From Algoriphagus sp. (lineage in GTDB: Bacteria > Bacteroidota > Bacteroidia > Cytophagales > Cyclobacteriaceae), in assembly GCA_029945945.1 (NCBI GenBank), contig JAQSDM010000005.1, positions 248,001 through 312,000 of the forward strand: 64,000 nucleotides of DNA, in the 5' to 3' direction. The notes under the pieces are model-generated. The model was given only the letters and a program-made list of their open reading frames with translations. It made no database searches and was not told the origin of the DNA. Shown piece after piece: positions 43,752 to 52,233 of the stretch; the first letter of the stretch is position 1; each line of letters opens with the position of its first letter. The position numbers and the translations under genes were made by a program.

Positions 43752-45248
43752 ATGAGCAAAAGACAATTCTTTTTGGGAATGCTGCTAGCCTCCATGATTG
43801 GAGGTATTGTCGCATTAGCCGGGGCTAGTTTTCTGGCACCGCGTCAGAACGCCAGTAGCTTTGATGAAAAGCAACAATCGAGTTTTGTAAACATGCTTTC
43901 AGGGAAAGATTTTACGATTCCTGACGGGATAAATTTTGTGGCATCTGCCCAAGCGGTAACCCCGGCTGTAGTTCACGTGAAAAGTCAGATTTCCTATAGT
44001 AACGGAGGGGGTCAAAGAGACCCGTTGCAAGAGTTTTTTGGCTTTCCTCCCAGAGATGGGCAAGAAGGACCTCCCCAGGGAATGAGTTCCGGATCAGGGG
44101 TTATTATTTCCTCCGACGGATACATTGTGACCAACAACCACGTAGTGGAAGGTGCCAATAAAGTGGAAATTTCCCTTGAAAATAATAAGCGATTTACTGC
44201 AACTGTTATAGGAACAGATCCATCGACTGATCTGGCTTTGTTGAAAATTGAAGCTTCTGATTTGCCTTTTGTGCGTTTCGGAGATTCTGATAACACACAA
44301 ATTGGTGAATGGGTCCTGGCCGTTGGAAATCCTTTTGATTTGAATTCTACCGTGACAGCAGGTATTATCTCTGCCAAAGCAAGAAATATCGGCATCCTGA
44401 GAGATGTAGAAAATAACATGCAGGTTGAGTCATTTCTTCAGACAGATGCCGTTGTTAATCCAGGAAACTCCGGAGGAGCTTTAGTAAATCTTGCCGGGGA
44501 ACTGATCGGAATCAATACCGCGATTGCTTCAAACACAGGGACTTTTGCAGGGTACTCTTTTGCTGTGCCAAGTACACTTGTTAAAAAAGTGATGGATGAT
44601 CTGATGAAGTTCGGAACTGTGCAGAGAGGATTGCTGGGGGTTAACATCCAAAATGTGAGTCCTGAGCTGGCCGATTATCTGAAGAAAGAATTCCCGGTTG
44701 AGCAAGGTGTTTACGTCGGCGGAGTCAATGAAAATAGCGGAGGAAAAGCGGCCGGACTCAAGGAAGGCGATATCATCATAGGGGTAGATGGAAAAGTGAC
44801 CAATAATGTATCAAACCTTCAGGAGTTGGTTGCCAGAAAACGACCTGGCGATAAAGTAGAGGTGGAATATATCCGCGACGGCAAAAAGTATAAAACAACT
44901 GCAACACTCAAGAATTTCTCAGGGGATACCAACATCGTTAAGAAAGAAGTGCCGAAAAGATTTGAGTTTGGAGGATTGGTGGTTGAGGATGTGAAGCCAA
45001 CTATAAAAGAGCAGCTCGAAATTTCAGGCGGAGCATTGATTACCAATGTTGGTGGTGCCAATTGGAGAGAAGCAGGTGCGAAAGAAGGATTTATTATTAC
45101 TTCAATTATCAGCAATGATGGAAGAATCAGGATTACGAGTGCAGAAAACCTGATTGAAGTACTTGAAGATAAAAGTGGAGAAGAAGTGGTAGTTCTCGGA
45201 ATGTTCCAGGATGGAACGGAGTACTACTTCGAAGTCAATCTGGATTAG
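43752..45248 (+). CDS. HtrA/Do-family serine protease with two PDZ domains (copy 2)
   Basis: A 498-residue envelope protease. An N-terminal membrane segment (residues ~6-28) is followed by a trypsin-like domain with triad H130 (TNNHVVEG), D160 (TDLALLKI) and S240 (NPGNSGGALV). PDZ 1 is at about 345-420 (GVYVGGVNENSGGKAAGLKEGDII), and a second PDZ-like domain reaches the end. The ATG at 43752 (MSKRQFFLGM) is preferred to the frame's TTG at 43665, which would add 29 residues before the membrane segment. Paralogue of the gene at 30366. Confidence 0.94.
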   Translation: MSKRQFFLGMLLASMIGGIVALAGASFLAPRQNASSFDEKQQSSFVNMLSGKDFTIPDGINFVASAQAVTPAVVHVKSQISYSNGGGQRDPLQEFFGFPPRDGQEGPPQGMSSGSGVIISSDGYIVTNNHVVEGANKVEISLENNKRFTATVIGTDPSTDLALLKIEASDLPFVRFGDSDNTQIGEWVLAVGNPFDLNSTVTAGIISAKARNIGILRDVENNMQVESFLQTDAVVNPGNSGGALVNLAGELIGINTAIASNTGTFAGYSFAVPSTLVKKVMDDLMKFGTVQRGLLGVNIQNVSPELADYLKKEFPVEQGVYVGGVNENSGGKAAGLKEGDIIIGVDGKVTNNVSNLQELVARKRPGDKVEVEYIRDGKKYKTTATLKNFSGDTNIVKKEVPKRFEFGGLVVEDVKPTIKEQLEISGGALITNVGGANWREAGAKEGFIITSIISNDGRIRITSAENLIEVLEDKSGEEVVVLGMFQDGTEYYFEVNLD

Positions 45249-45276
45249 ATCTAAACTTGATTAATAGAAAATGAGA

Positions 45277-45300
45277 GGCCGGGATTCCCGGCCTTTTTTG
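45277..45300 (+). terminator. Terminator of the second HtrA gene
   Basis: GGCCGGG, loop ATT, CCCGGCC (45287-45293), then six T. Confidence 0.92.
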
Positions 45301-45389
45301 TTTTTGAACTTCCTCAAAACCATTCAAATGCAGCCGGATTCAAAACTTAAATCATTTTTGTACTTTGAAGTTTCAAAACCCAATGACCT

Positions 45390-46667
45390 ATGAAAAAACA
45401 AGTAATATTTCTGCTTTTAGCCTTTTCACCCCTTTTTATTCGAGCCCAAAGTTCCTCAGTTTTGACGCCGCAGGGAAAGCAACCACTCCAGGGAATTTCA
45501 ACAGACCGAATAGCAAAGCTTGACCAAATGCTGGATGAAGCTGTGAGTTCTAATCAGGTTCCGGGTTTGGTCGCCATGGTCGTGAAGGATGGAAAGATCG
45601 TCTACCACGAAGCAAAAGGAATGGCTGATGTCGCTTCCGGTCAGGCGATGGCAAAGGATCAGATTTTTAGAATTGCTTCTCAGACCAAAGCAATCACCTC
45701 AACTGCCGTCATGATGCTTTGGGAGGAAGGAAAATTCAAACTGGACGACCCGATTTCGAAATACATTCCTGAGTTTGCCAATCCGCAAGTTTTGGCCGGA
45801 TTCAGATATTCTGACACTACGTACTCGACTAAGCCATCCACCAAAGAAATCACCATTCGCCATCTGCTTACCCATACATCCGGGATCGGATATGGGGTGA
45901 TCGATGGAAATGAGCAAATGAAGATGATTTATGGAAAAGCCGGGATTGTGGATCTCTATACCACCAGGGATATCAAAATCGCCGATAATATTAAGAAGCT
46001 GGCCAAACTTCCGCTTCATCACGAGCCTGGTGCGAAATTCACCTACAGTGAAGGATTGGATGTATTGGGTTATTTGATCGAAATCGTATCGGGAATGCCA
46101 TTCGATCAGTTTTTGCAAACCCGTCTTTTTGCGCCTATGGGAATGAATAACACGGGTTTCTACCTGAATGAAACTCAGGGGAAAAAGCTGGTCACCATCC
46201 ACCGAAAAGTAAATAACCAATGGGAGTCATTTCCAACTACTTTTTATGACCCGAATTATCCAAAAACGGGGGCTAAAACCTTTTTCTCCGGAGGAGCAGG
46301 GCTTTCTTCCACAGCGGAAGACTACGCCAAATTCCTTCAAATGTACCTCAATGGTGGTTCATACAACGGCACTCAATTCCTGAGTTCTACCACTATCGAA
46401 ACCATCATGTCCAATCAGGTCGGAGACTTACTTGGCAATGGAGGAAAGGATTATGGGTTGGCTTTTGGGTTGGTTGATCCAAATGGAGTGGCGCAGGGAG
46501 GAATCGGAAGCCTCGGGACTTTTGATTGGGGTGGATATTTCAATACCCAATATTTCGCAGATCCTGTGACCAAAACTATCGGGATCCTGATGAAGCAAAC
46601 TCAAGGAAATACGGGAGATGAAACCAGCTGGAAATTCCGTCAGATGGTTTTTACTTCAGTTCAGTGA
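45390..46667 (+). CDS. Secreted serine hydrolase of the beta-lactamase class C family
   Basis: A 425-residue exported protein (signal peptide to about FIRAQ) with the penicillin-binding/class C fold. The nucleophile motif SxxK is SQTK at 97-100. The second motif is Y219-S-E in place of the usual YxN, and a C-terminal H/K-x-G equivalent is unclear. Most such proteins are esterases or D-aminopeptidases, not resistance enzymes; the Glu in the second motif argues against a standard beta-lactamase. Single gene with an AT-rich promoter region upstream. Confidence 0.9.
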   Translation: MKKQVIFLLLAFSPLFIRAQSSSVLTPQGKQPLQGISTDRIAKLDQMLDEAVSSNQVPGLVAMVVKDGKIVYHEAKGMADVASGQAMAKDQIFRIASQTKAITSTAVMMLWEEGKFKLDDPISKYIPEFANPQVLAGFRYSDTTYSTKPSTKEITIRHLLTHTSGIGYGVIDGNEQMKMIYGKAGIVDLYTTRDIKIADNIKKLAKLPLHHEPGAKFTYSEGLDVLGYLIEIVSGMPFDQFLQTRLFAPMGMNNTGFYLNETQGKKLVTIHRKVNNQWESFPTTFYDPNYPKTGAKTFFSGGAGLSSTAEDYAKFLQMYLNGGSYNGTQFLSSTTIETIMSNQVGDLLGNGGKDYGLAFGLVDPNGVAQGGIGSLGTFDWGGYFNTQYFADPVTKTIGILMKQTQGNTGDETSWKFRQMVFTSVQ

Positions 46668-46848
46668 GTATTAAGGAAAGACAAACAGATGAATTTTAAA
46701 GATTGAAAGTTTCCTGATAAATATTCCGATCTGAAAATAAATAGAGCCTTTCTTCCAAAGAAAGTTTTGAATTGGTAAATTCTATACGCTGATGCGAACT
46801 ATGGTTTCAAAAAAGTGTCAGTCTTTTCTAAACGCTAACTGAAAACCC

Positions 46849-47529
46849 ATGAAAAAGCGCGAATTTTTGAAGAAGACTCTGGCAAGTTTCGGGACGATTG
46901 TCGCCATCCCGGTGATGGGTTGCGATACCAAAGGTGCCACGGATCGAACAGATCCGGCCTGTGAAGTATCACCAAAGGAAACCCGTGGCCCCTTTCCGAT
47001 CAAATCTCCTGCAGATCTGATGCGCGCAAATATCGTGGCGGACCGACAGGGAATTGCCTTGTTGATCAATCTTAAAATCCAGGATCAAAGTGAATCCTGC
47101 TCACCGATTTCTGGTGCCCAGGTAGATATCTGGCATTGCGATGCTGAGGGACATTATTCCGAATATGGAGGCATTCGCCTTCAGGAAGCAGACTTCAGAA
47201 ATGTCTCATTTCTTAGGGGACGACAGACTACTGATGCAAATGGTCAAGTTTCCTTTATCAGTATTTTTCCGGGTTGGTATCCCGGCCGCGCTCCTCATAT
47301 CCATGTGGATGTGCTTCGGGATGGGAACATTCTACTGAGCACACAAGTAGCATTTCCCGAAGAAAGTACTTCCGAAGTCTATGCAAGTCGGGGTTACAAA
47401 GGGAAAGAGGATACTTCCAATTCAGCTGATGGGGTATTCCGAAACAGCCTTGCCGGGAATATGGCCGACTCAGTAATCGGAAACTTGAACGATGGCTATA
47501 CACTGAGCAAGGTTATTACCGTGGGATAA
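46849..47529 (+). CDS. Intradiol ring-cleavage dioxygenase-like lipoprotein
   Basis: A 226-residue protein with the protocatechuate/catechol 1,2-dioxygenase fold. Candidate Fe(III) ligands are in WHCDAEGHYSEYG and in FPGWYPGRAPHIHVDV, where one Tyr and the HxH histidines are conserved. The N-terminus is an export signal with a lipobox (IPVMGC, about residue 25), so the enzyme would act outside the cytoplasm, unusual for aromatic catabolism but common for this Bacteroidota group. Its substrate is unknown. An MFS gene converges from the right. Confidence 0.88.
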   Translation: MKKREFLKKTLASFGTIVAIPVMGCDTKGATDRTDPACEVSPKETRGPFPIKSPADLMRANIVADRQGIALLINLKIQDQSESCSPISGAQVDIWHCDAEGHYSEYGGIRLQEADFRNVSFLRGRQTTDANGQVSFISIFPGWYPGRAPHIHVDVLRDGNILLSTQVAFPEESTSEVYASRGYKGKEDTSNSADGVFRNSLAGNMADSVIGNLNDGYTLSKVITVG

Positions 47530-47579
47530 ATTTCCACAGGAAGTTTCCGTAGGGTTAAAATAACAAGGAGTTTTCTGTT

Positions 47580-48980
47580 TTAATCTTTTGCCCGCAGGTT
47601 TTCACCATCTCTGAAATGTAATCTTCGGAAAACTAACGCGGAAAGCATCGTCAAACTTCCAATGACCAAAAAAGTATAGCGAAAAGCCTGGTGAATTTCA
47701 CCTTGGACTAACTGAACATCTCCCTCAAAAAGTTTCAGCAGAATCAACCCAAAAGCTACTCCGAAACCAATCGCCAACTGTTGATTGACGGAAATCAGGG
47801 AATTACCGCTGCTCGTGTGATAATTTCTCAGATCCGAAATGGAAATGGAGTTCATCGAAGTAAACTGGATGGAGTTGAAAAATCCCAGGACCGCAATAAT
47901 AGGCACATGCCAATAAATAGAACTTTCGATTCCCGGGATAGCCAGCGCGCAAATCAAAATTCCAATCACAAGCGTATTGGTCATCAAAGTAGTCCGGTAG
48001 CCAAAGCGTTCGAGAATTCCGATTACCACCGATTTGCCAAACATGGCAGTCAATGCCATGGGAGCGACGATCCAACCCGAAGTCACCGCCGATTGCCCAT
48101 AAGCAATTTGGATCATCAGAGGTAAAAGCAAGGGCACGGAGCTGATTCCCAGTCGGGTTGCCAGATTTCCTAAAATTCCCACCCGGAAAGTTCGGACTTG
48201 AAAAAGATCTAAAGGGAATATTGGGTTTTCATCCTTTTTGGCATGTCTGTAGTAGTAATATAGCATCAGAAAGCCCAAAACCAACGCAACCAAAATTGGT
48301 GTGATGTGGAATGAGTTACCCAGTAATTCGAGAGAGATAGAAAGCAAAAAAGACGCTGCCGCAAAAATCAGAAATCCTTTCAGGTCAAAATCCAGGGTTT
48401 TGGATCTATAGTCTGGTAGGTATTTGAAACTCATTACAATCCCGATAAGCGCAATCGGAAGGTTGATCAGGAAAATCCAATGCCAGGTCAGATAATCTAC
48501 CAAATATCCTCCCACAAGCGGACCCAAAACCGGACCGATCAGCGCTGGGACAATGGCAAAGTTCATCGCCTGAACAAGTTCATTTTTGGGATAGGTTTTG
48601 ATCAGGGTAAGTCGGCCCACAGGAGTCATGAGACTACCTCCCACTCCTTGCAAAACCCGTGAAAGAACCAATTGGCTGAGGTTTTGGGAGAGAGAGCAAA
48701 ATAAGGAGCCTATCGAAAAAAGGGCTAAAGCGAAGATAAATACCTTTTTGGTGCCGAATTTATCCGCTAAAAAACCACTGACAGGCATCAGCAAAGCCAA
48801 CGTCAGCACATAGCTGATGATGGCATTCTGCATGTTGAGCGGGGATTCGTTCAGGTCTTTGGCAATTGCCGGCAGGGAGGTATTCAAAATCGTGGAATCC
48901 AGCATCTGCATAAAAATGGCCGTAGCCAAAATGACGGGAAGCACTTTTTTGATTTGAGGGCTGGTGATTGCCTGATCCAT
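47580..48980 (-). CDS. MFS multidrug exporter, DHA2 (EmrB/QacA) type
   Basis: A 466-residue membrane protein with 13-14 hydrophobic segments. The start MLDSTILNTSLPAIAKDL carries the D-x-T-I-x-N-x-A/S-L-P motif C1 of drug:H+ antiporters. GFLADKFGTKKVF is motif A, and the motif C-like VPALIGPVLGPLVGGYL occurs in segment 5. It exports hydrophobic compounds by proton antiport. No membrane-fusion or regulator gene is adjacent. Confidence 0.92.
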   Translation of the reverse strand: MDQAITSPQIKKVLPVILATAIFMQMLDSTILNTSLPAIAKDLNESPLNMQNAIISYVLTLALLMPVSGFLADKFGTKKVFIFALALFSIGSLFCSLSQNLSQLVLSRVLQGVGGSLMTPVGRLTLIKTYPKNELVQAMNFAIVPALIGPVLGPLVGGYLVDYLTWHWIFLINLPIALIGIVMSFKYLPDYRSKTLDFDLKGFLIFAAASFLLSISLELLGNSFHITPILVALVLGFLMLYYYYRHAKKDENPIFPLDLFQVRTFRVGILGNLATRLGISSVPLLLPLMIQIAYGQSAVTSGWIVAPMALTAMFGKSVVIGILERFGYRTTLMTNTLVIGILICALAIPGIESSIYWHVPIIAVLGFFNSIQFTSMNSISISDLRNYHTSSGNSLISVNQQLAIGFGVAFGLILLKLFEGDVQLVQGEIHQAFRYTFLVIGSLTMLSALVFRRLHFRDGENLRAKD

Positions 48981-49137
48981 GAACCTATTTTCTAAAAATT
49001 TCCAGCAAGGTACCAGTTCTGGGAGTTCTGGGTATTAGACGCCTTGACCTTTCCTATCTCGGGGAACAGGGCGTAGTGTATGGAGATTCCTAAAACTGAT
49101 AAATGCTTCTGTCTTCTGATTGCAAACTTGTAACCAG

Positions 49138-49181
49138 AAAAGCCCGAAAAATTAGACTTTGGAGTCAATTTCCCGGGCTTT
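49138..49181. terminator. Terminator left of the phosphohexomutase-like gene
   Basis: AAAAGCCCG (49138-49146) pairs with CGGGCTTT (49174-49181), with an inner ATTAGACT/GGAGTCAAT stem. It lies 40 bases downstream of the minus-strand gene at 49220. Confidence 0.85.
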
Positions 49182-49219
49182 ATTAGTTGAATCAGACGTG
49201 CTGATTGATTTCTGAAGGA

Positions 49220-50272
49220 TTAGACTCTGTTCAATTCTCCGATGAATTTTACCATTCTGGCGTCATAGGCAGCATTTACTTTAGCGTATTCCTCTTTCTT
49301 TGAAAGCGGTCCTTCGATCACCAGGAAGTAAATGATTTTTTCACCAATGGGAGTAATGATAAAGCTGACACCATTGCTCAGGAAAACTTTGACAGCATTC
49401 ATTTCCGGATATTCAGATGGCGTAACTCGTCCGCTGATCTTGCTTTTTGAGGTGCCTTTTGCCATGTCCGTTACACTTAAAATCGCCGAACCTCCAATCA
49501 TCTCAGGAGTCTTCTTTTTAAGTGTATCCATGATTTTTGCAAAAAATTTCTTTTGCGAAGCCGTTGACATATCTCCTGTCATCAATTTCTCTTTTCTGAA
49601 ACCGTAGGACTGATAAATCTCCATCAGTTTGTCAAAAAGGGTTTTTTTAGCCGCATGAAGTTCAATCTCAGCTGACAGAAGTCTGCCGATCAAGTAGTCA
49701 AGGCTATTTTCCTGACCGCTTAAAAGGATCTCCTGATTATCAGAAAGATAAAGGACTTCTTCTCCACCACCTGATTGCAAATTAGGATTGTCGCTTAGCG
49801 GAGAAACCAACTCAGGAAGAGTTTTTACTTGTTTTTCAGCTCTTTCGAATATTTTGTTAATGGTCTCAGTTATGAAAATGGATTTTTCACAAGATAAATT
49901 CTTGTGATCTTCCAAAAGCAAAGCAGAGAGCAGGGTGCTTAATTGATGGAACGAAAGCAAAACAAATGCATCTTTAGGCGATTTTCTCACCGCTAAGGCC
50001 ATTTTATTCTGCTTGGAATCGATTGCAAGGACGGAATCAAAACCACCTTCCTGAGCATAGTCTATAGCAGCTTTCAGGTGCTTCATAGAAAACGCATCTT
50101 GTGGGTTTTGCAAGGATTCCGAAAGAGCGAATCTTTCTGCTTCAATACCCAAACTCAAAATCTTGTTGATCGAATCTTCTTCTGCTGAAGAACAAGCAAT
50201 CAGAATTTTTATGTTTTTGATGGTCTCAATTTCTTCGGCCTCAATGGTGGTCGTTTGGTTGTCAGTATCCAT
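49220..50272 (-). CDS. Degenerate phosphohexomutase-like protein (probable pseudoenzyme)
   Basis: A 350-residue intact frame resembling phosphoglucomutase/phosphomannomutase from its middle to its C-terminus. GFDSVLAIDSKQNKMALAVR aligns with the metal loop text ADLVLATDPDADRVGIAVR, but DxDxDR has become DSKQNK. VLLSFHQLSTLLSALLLE corresponds to LLNGNQxGALLL. SGQENSLDYLIG corresponds to the sugar loop GGEESxGYLxG. TLFDKLMEIYQSYGFRKEKL matches strongly. The phosphate loop RPSGTEPK has become TPIGEK. Domain I with the phosphoserine is missing (350 versus ~570 residues). Catalysis is therefore unlikely; a structural or regulatory role is inferred. The alignment was made from memory of the family. 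Confidence 0.75.
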   Translation of the reverse strand: MDTDNQTTTIEAEEIETIKNIKILIACSSAEEDSINKILSLGIEAERFALSESLQNPQDAFSMKHLKAAIDYAQEGGFDSVLAIDSKQNKMALAVRKSPKDAFVLLSFHQLSTLLSALLLEDHKNLSCEKSIFITETINKIFERAEKQVKTLPELVSPLSDNPNLQSGGGEEVLYLSDNQEILLSGQENSLDYLIGRLLSAEIELHAAKKTLFDKLMEIYQSYGFRKEKLMTGDMSTASQKKFFAKIMDTLKKKTPEMIGGSAILSVTDMAKGTSKSKISGRVTPSEYPEMNAVKVFLSNGVSFIITPIGEKIIYFLVIEGPLSKKEEYAKVNAAYDARMVKFIGELNRV

Positions 50273-50437
50273 TTGGATATCAAGGTTAAGTTAGATTTGT
50301 ATATTATTCGTCTTCGATTCTTCCCTACTTTTCTCCGTGGAGGAATGCCATTTTGCAGGGAATACTATCAAAAGGGCGTACTGGGCTCTGGTGAGCTATA
50401 TTTTTGATCCTGAAGATTAATCTTCAACCAACTTTCA

Positions 50438-50480
50438 GGCTGATTCTTCGATCACATTTTCATCGATGAAGGTGTCAGCC
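50438..50480. ncRNA. Structured region, possible small RNA
   Basis: GGCTGA (50438-50443) pairs with TCAGCC (50475-50480), enclosing CTTC/GAAG and GAT/ATC pairs. Flanking TTTCAG/CTGAAA at 50433 and 50486 can extend the stem with a bulge, and a T5 run follows. Together with the distant terminator at 50765 this may be an RNA gene. No known RNA family was recognised. Confidence 0.25.
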
Positions 50481-50764
50481 TTTGAGCTGAAATTTTTCCT
50501 TGTGGGCTAAGTTGCTTAAGATGAGCCTTTTTACCCAATTTATGGTTACGTTCTGTGATTTTGTTTCAAAATCCACATTTTGACGGAGGCCAAAGAAACC
50601 GAAGTAATTCTTCATTGGTGAAATAGGTTTTTCTAATCAGATTTTCCCATTTGATGAAGCTTTGAAGTTGAAAAAATCAAACGGATAAAAGCGAGGATAC
50701 ACAAAGGTAATAAAAAAAGGCGAAAGCGGAATTTTATTTGGATTTTTCCGATGCGTTATTACGG

Positions 50765-50800
50765 AAAAAGCCCGTCTGAGCTCAATCAGACAGGCTTTTT
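50765..50800. terminator. Orphan bidirectional terminator
   Basis: AAAAAGCCCGTCTGA (50765-50779), loop GCTCAA, TCAGACAGGCTTTTT (50786-50800), one mismatch. The nearest gene end is that of the epimerase at 51055, 255 bases away on the minus strand. Confidence 0.8.
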
Positions 50801-51054
50801 TAAATGTCAATTTTTCTTATTTCGTACAAATTACCCCAATTCAGGCATCTTGCACCAATTTATGGGATCCGGGATTCGCAGTTTTCAGCAAGCGATTTCC
50901 CCTAATATCCAATTCAATTTGCAATTGATTAAGGCTGAATGGCCAGCCCAAAATCAGAATAATTGAATTTAAAATTCCTTTGGATTGAAAGCCATAGTGA
51001 CTTGAGCTTATTCGCACCTATTCCAGTGGCAGTGTGGGATTGCCTAACAAGCAA

Positions 51055-51957
51055 TTACTCCCCCTTCACATACTTCCGCCAGTTATGCTGCTCTTTGAAT
51101 CCCAAGACCTCACGGATCTTGCGATTTGAAAACAAGGCTTCATGTTCCTCCAATTCACGGGTAATCGGCACACCGGGGAAAAACTGTTCTGCCAATTCTT
51201 TGCTGGGGATAATCGCACCGTTGTGATCGTTTCCGGCATTGAAAATCTGAAAACCAAGATCATCTTTTTGCAAGCATAAATCCACAATCTGGCCCAGATC
51301 ACGCGCATCAATATAACAGAACGCATTCCTGCGGCGCACTTCCGGGTTTTTGAAATAATGGGGAAACAGTTCAGTGTATTCGTGAGGCTCGATCACATTT
51401 CCGATCCGAAGAGTATAAATATCAACTCCTGACCGCCGCTGAAAACTGCGTGCCGTTTTCTCATTCACCACTTTCGATAATCCATAGCTATCCATGGGGT
51501 CCACATCATAGTCCTCTTCCAAGGGCAACGAGTTAGGATCGGTTTTGCCGTTTGAAAAACAGATTCCGTAGGTGGTCTCTGAGGAAGCAATGATAATCTT
51601 CTTGATTCCAAGCTTAACAGCTGCTTCAATCACATTGTAAGTTCCGATAGTGTTGACCCGAAAGGTTTCATTGTCAGGGTTGATCAGGATCCTGGCCACA
51701 GCAGCAAAATGTACGACTGCATCAAATCTGGGTACTCCGGTACCAGGTTCCATCTCATCAAACCCCGCGTACGAACTCATGGCGTTAAACATTTGTCCCG
51801 AGTCTGTAATGTCAGCGATCAGATTGTCCACTCCCGGGTGATTCAACGGTTTAAGGTCCACATTCATCACGCGATGGCCTTGGTCAAGGAGGTAAGGGAT
51901 GACATGCTTTCCTGCTTTTCCCGATCCTCCGGTGAAGAATATTCGTTTTTTGGTCAT
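51055..51957 (-). CDS. NAD-dependent epimerase/dehydratase
   Basis: A 300-residue extended SDR. The cofactor motif is GGSGKAGKHV (residues ~10-19), a variant of GxxGxxG with serine and lysine. VDLKPLNHPG is the NAD-specific acidic end, followed by DAVVHFAAVARI, the serine region IIASSETTYG, and the catalytic Y-x-x-x-K (YGLSK) near 158. Sugar-nucleotide or simple sugar (uronate-type) oxidation or epimerisation is possible; the substrate is not evident. The gene is the last before the repeat-rich right arm. Confidence 0.88.
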   Translation of the reverse strand: MTKKRIFFTGGSGKAGKHVIPYLLDQGHRVMNVDLKPLNHPGVDNLIADITDSGQMFNAMSSYAGFDEMEPGTGVPRFDAVVHFAAVARILINPDNETFRVNTIGTYNVIEAAVKLGIKKIIIASSETTYGICFSNGKTDPNSLPLEEDYDVDPMDSYGLSKVVNEKTARSFQRRSGVDIYTLRIGNVIEPHEYTELFPHYFKNPEVRRRNAFCYIDARDLGQIVDLCLQKDDLGFQIFNAGNDHNGAIIPSKELAEQFFPGVPITRELEEHEALFSNRKIREVLGFKEQHNWRKYVKGE

Positions 51958-52120
51958 GGGTTAAGTTTGTTAATGGAGGTGTTATTTTTTGGTCTGGAGC
52001 TGGGTCTTGTTTTCCCAGCCATTCAATCTGGCCAAGGCTAAACTAATCCAATTGTATTCAATATTTCAGGTGAAATGTGAAAATTATCAAGCGTCTTGTT
52101 GAGCAAAGCAAGAAAGGGAA

Positions 52121-52210
52121 TTGCAAATTTTAATTGATAGTAAAGTGTAGCTTCTCCCGAAAGCTTTCGTGGACTTTGTCCAGACGGAAGTCAAACCACA
52201 CCTAGAAGGG
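52121..52210. repeat. Composite hairpin repeat, copy a (partial)
   Basis: AAATTTTAATTGATAGTAAAGTGTAG, CTTCTCCCGAAAGCTTTCG and an ACACCTAG-type end. It matches the 3' half of the repeat family, closest to copy b at 54065-54140. It lies 24 bases beyond the stop codon of the PAS protein gene. Confidence 0.7.
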
Positions 52211-52233
52211 AAAGTGTTTTTTATTTTGAATCT

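Larger units (their letters stand above)
50273..51054. other. 782-base gap without a recognised protein gene
   Basis: Contains a perfect GAAGATTAATCTTC palindrome (50412-50425), a longer hairpin (50438-50480) and a strong terminator-like hairpin (50765-50800), but no supported frame. A 71-codon frame at 50751-50966 begins inside the terminator hairpin and is not believed. Confidence 0.55.

Noticed and set aside
45390-46667. Beta-lactam resistance gene
   Set aside because: Only SxxK is standard; the second motif is YSE and the family is mostly esterases or peptidases, so a resistance call is not supported.
50751-50966. 71-codon plus-strand frame
   Set aside because: Its start lies beside a terminator hairpin and its first codons run through the stem; composition and context do not support a gene.
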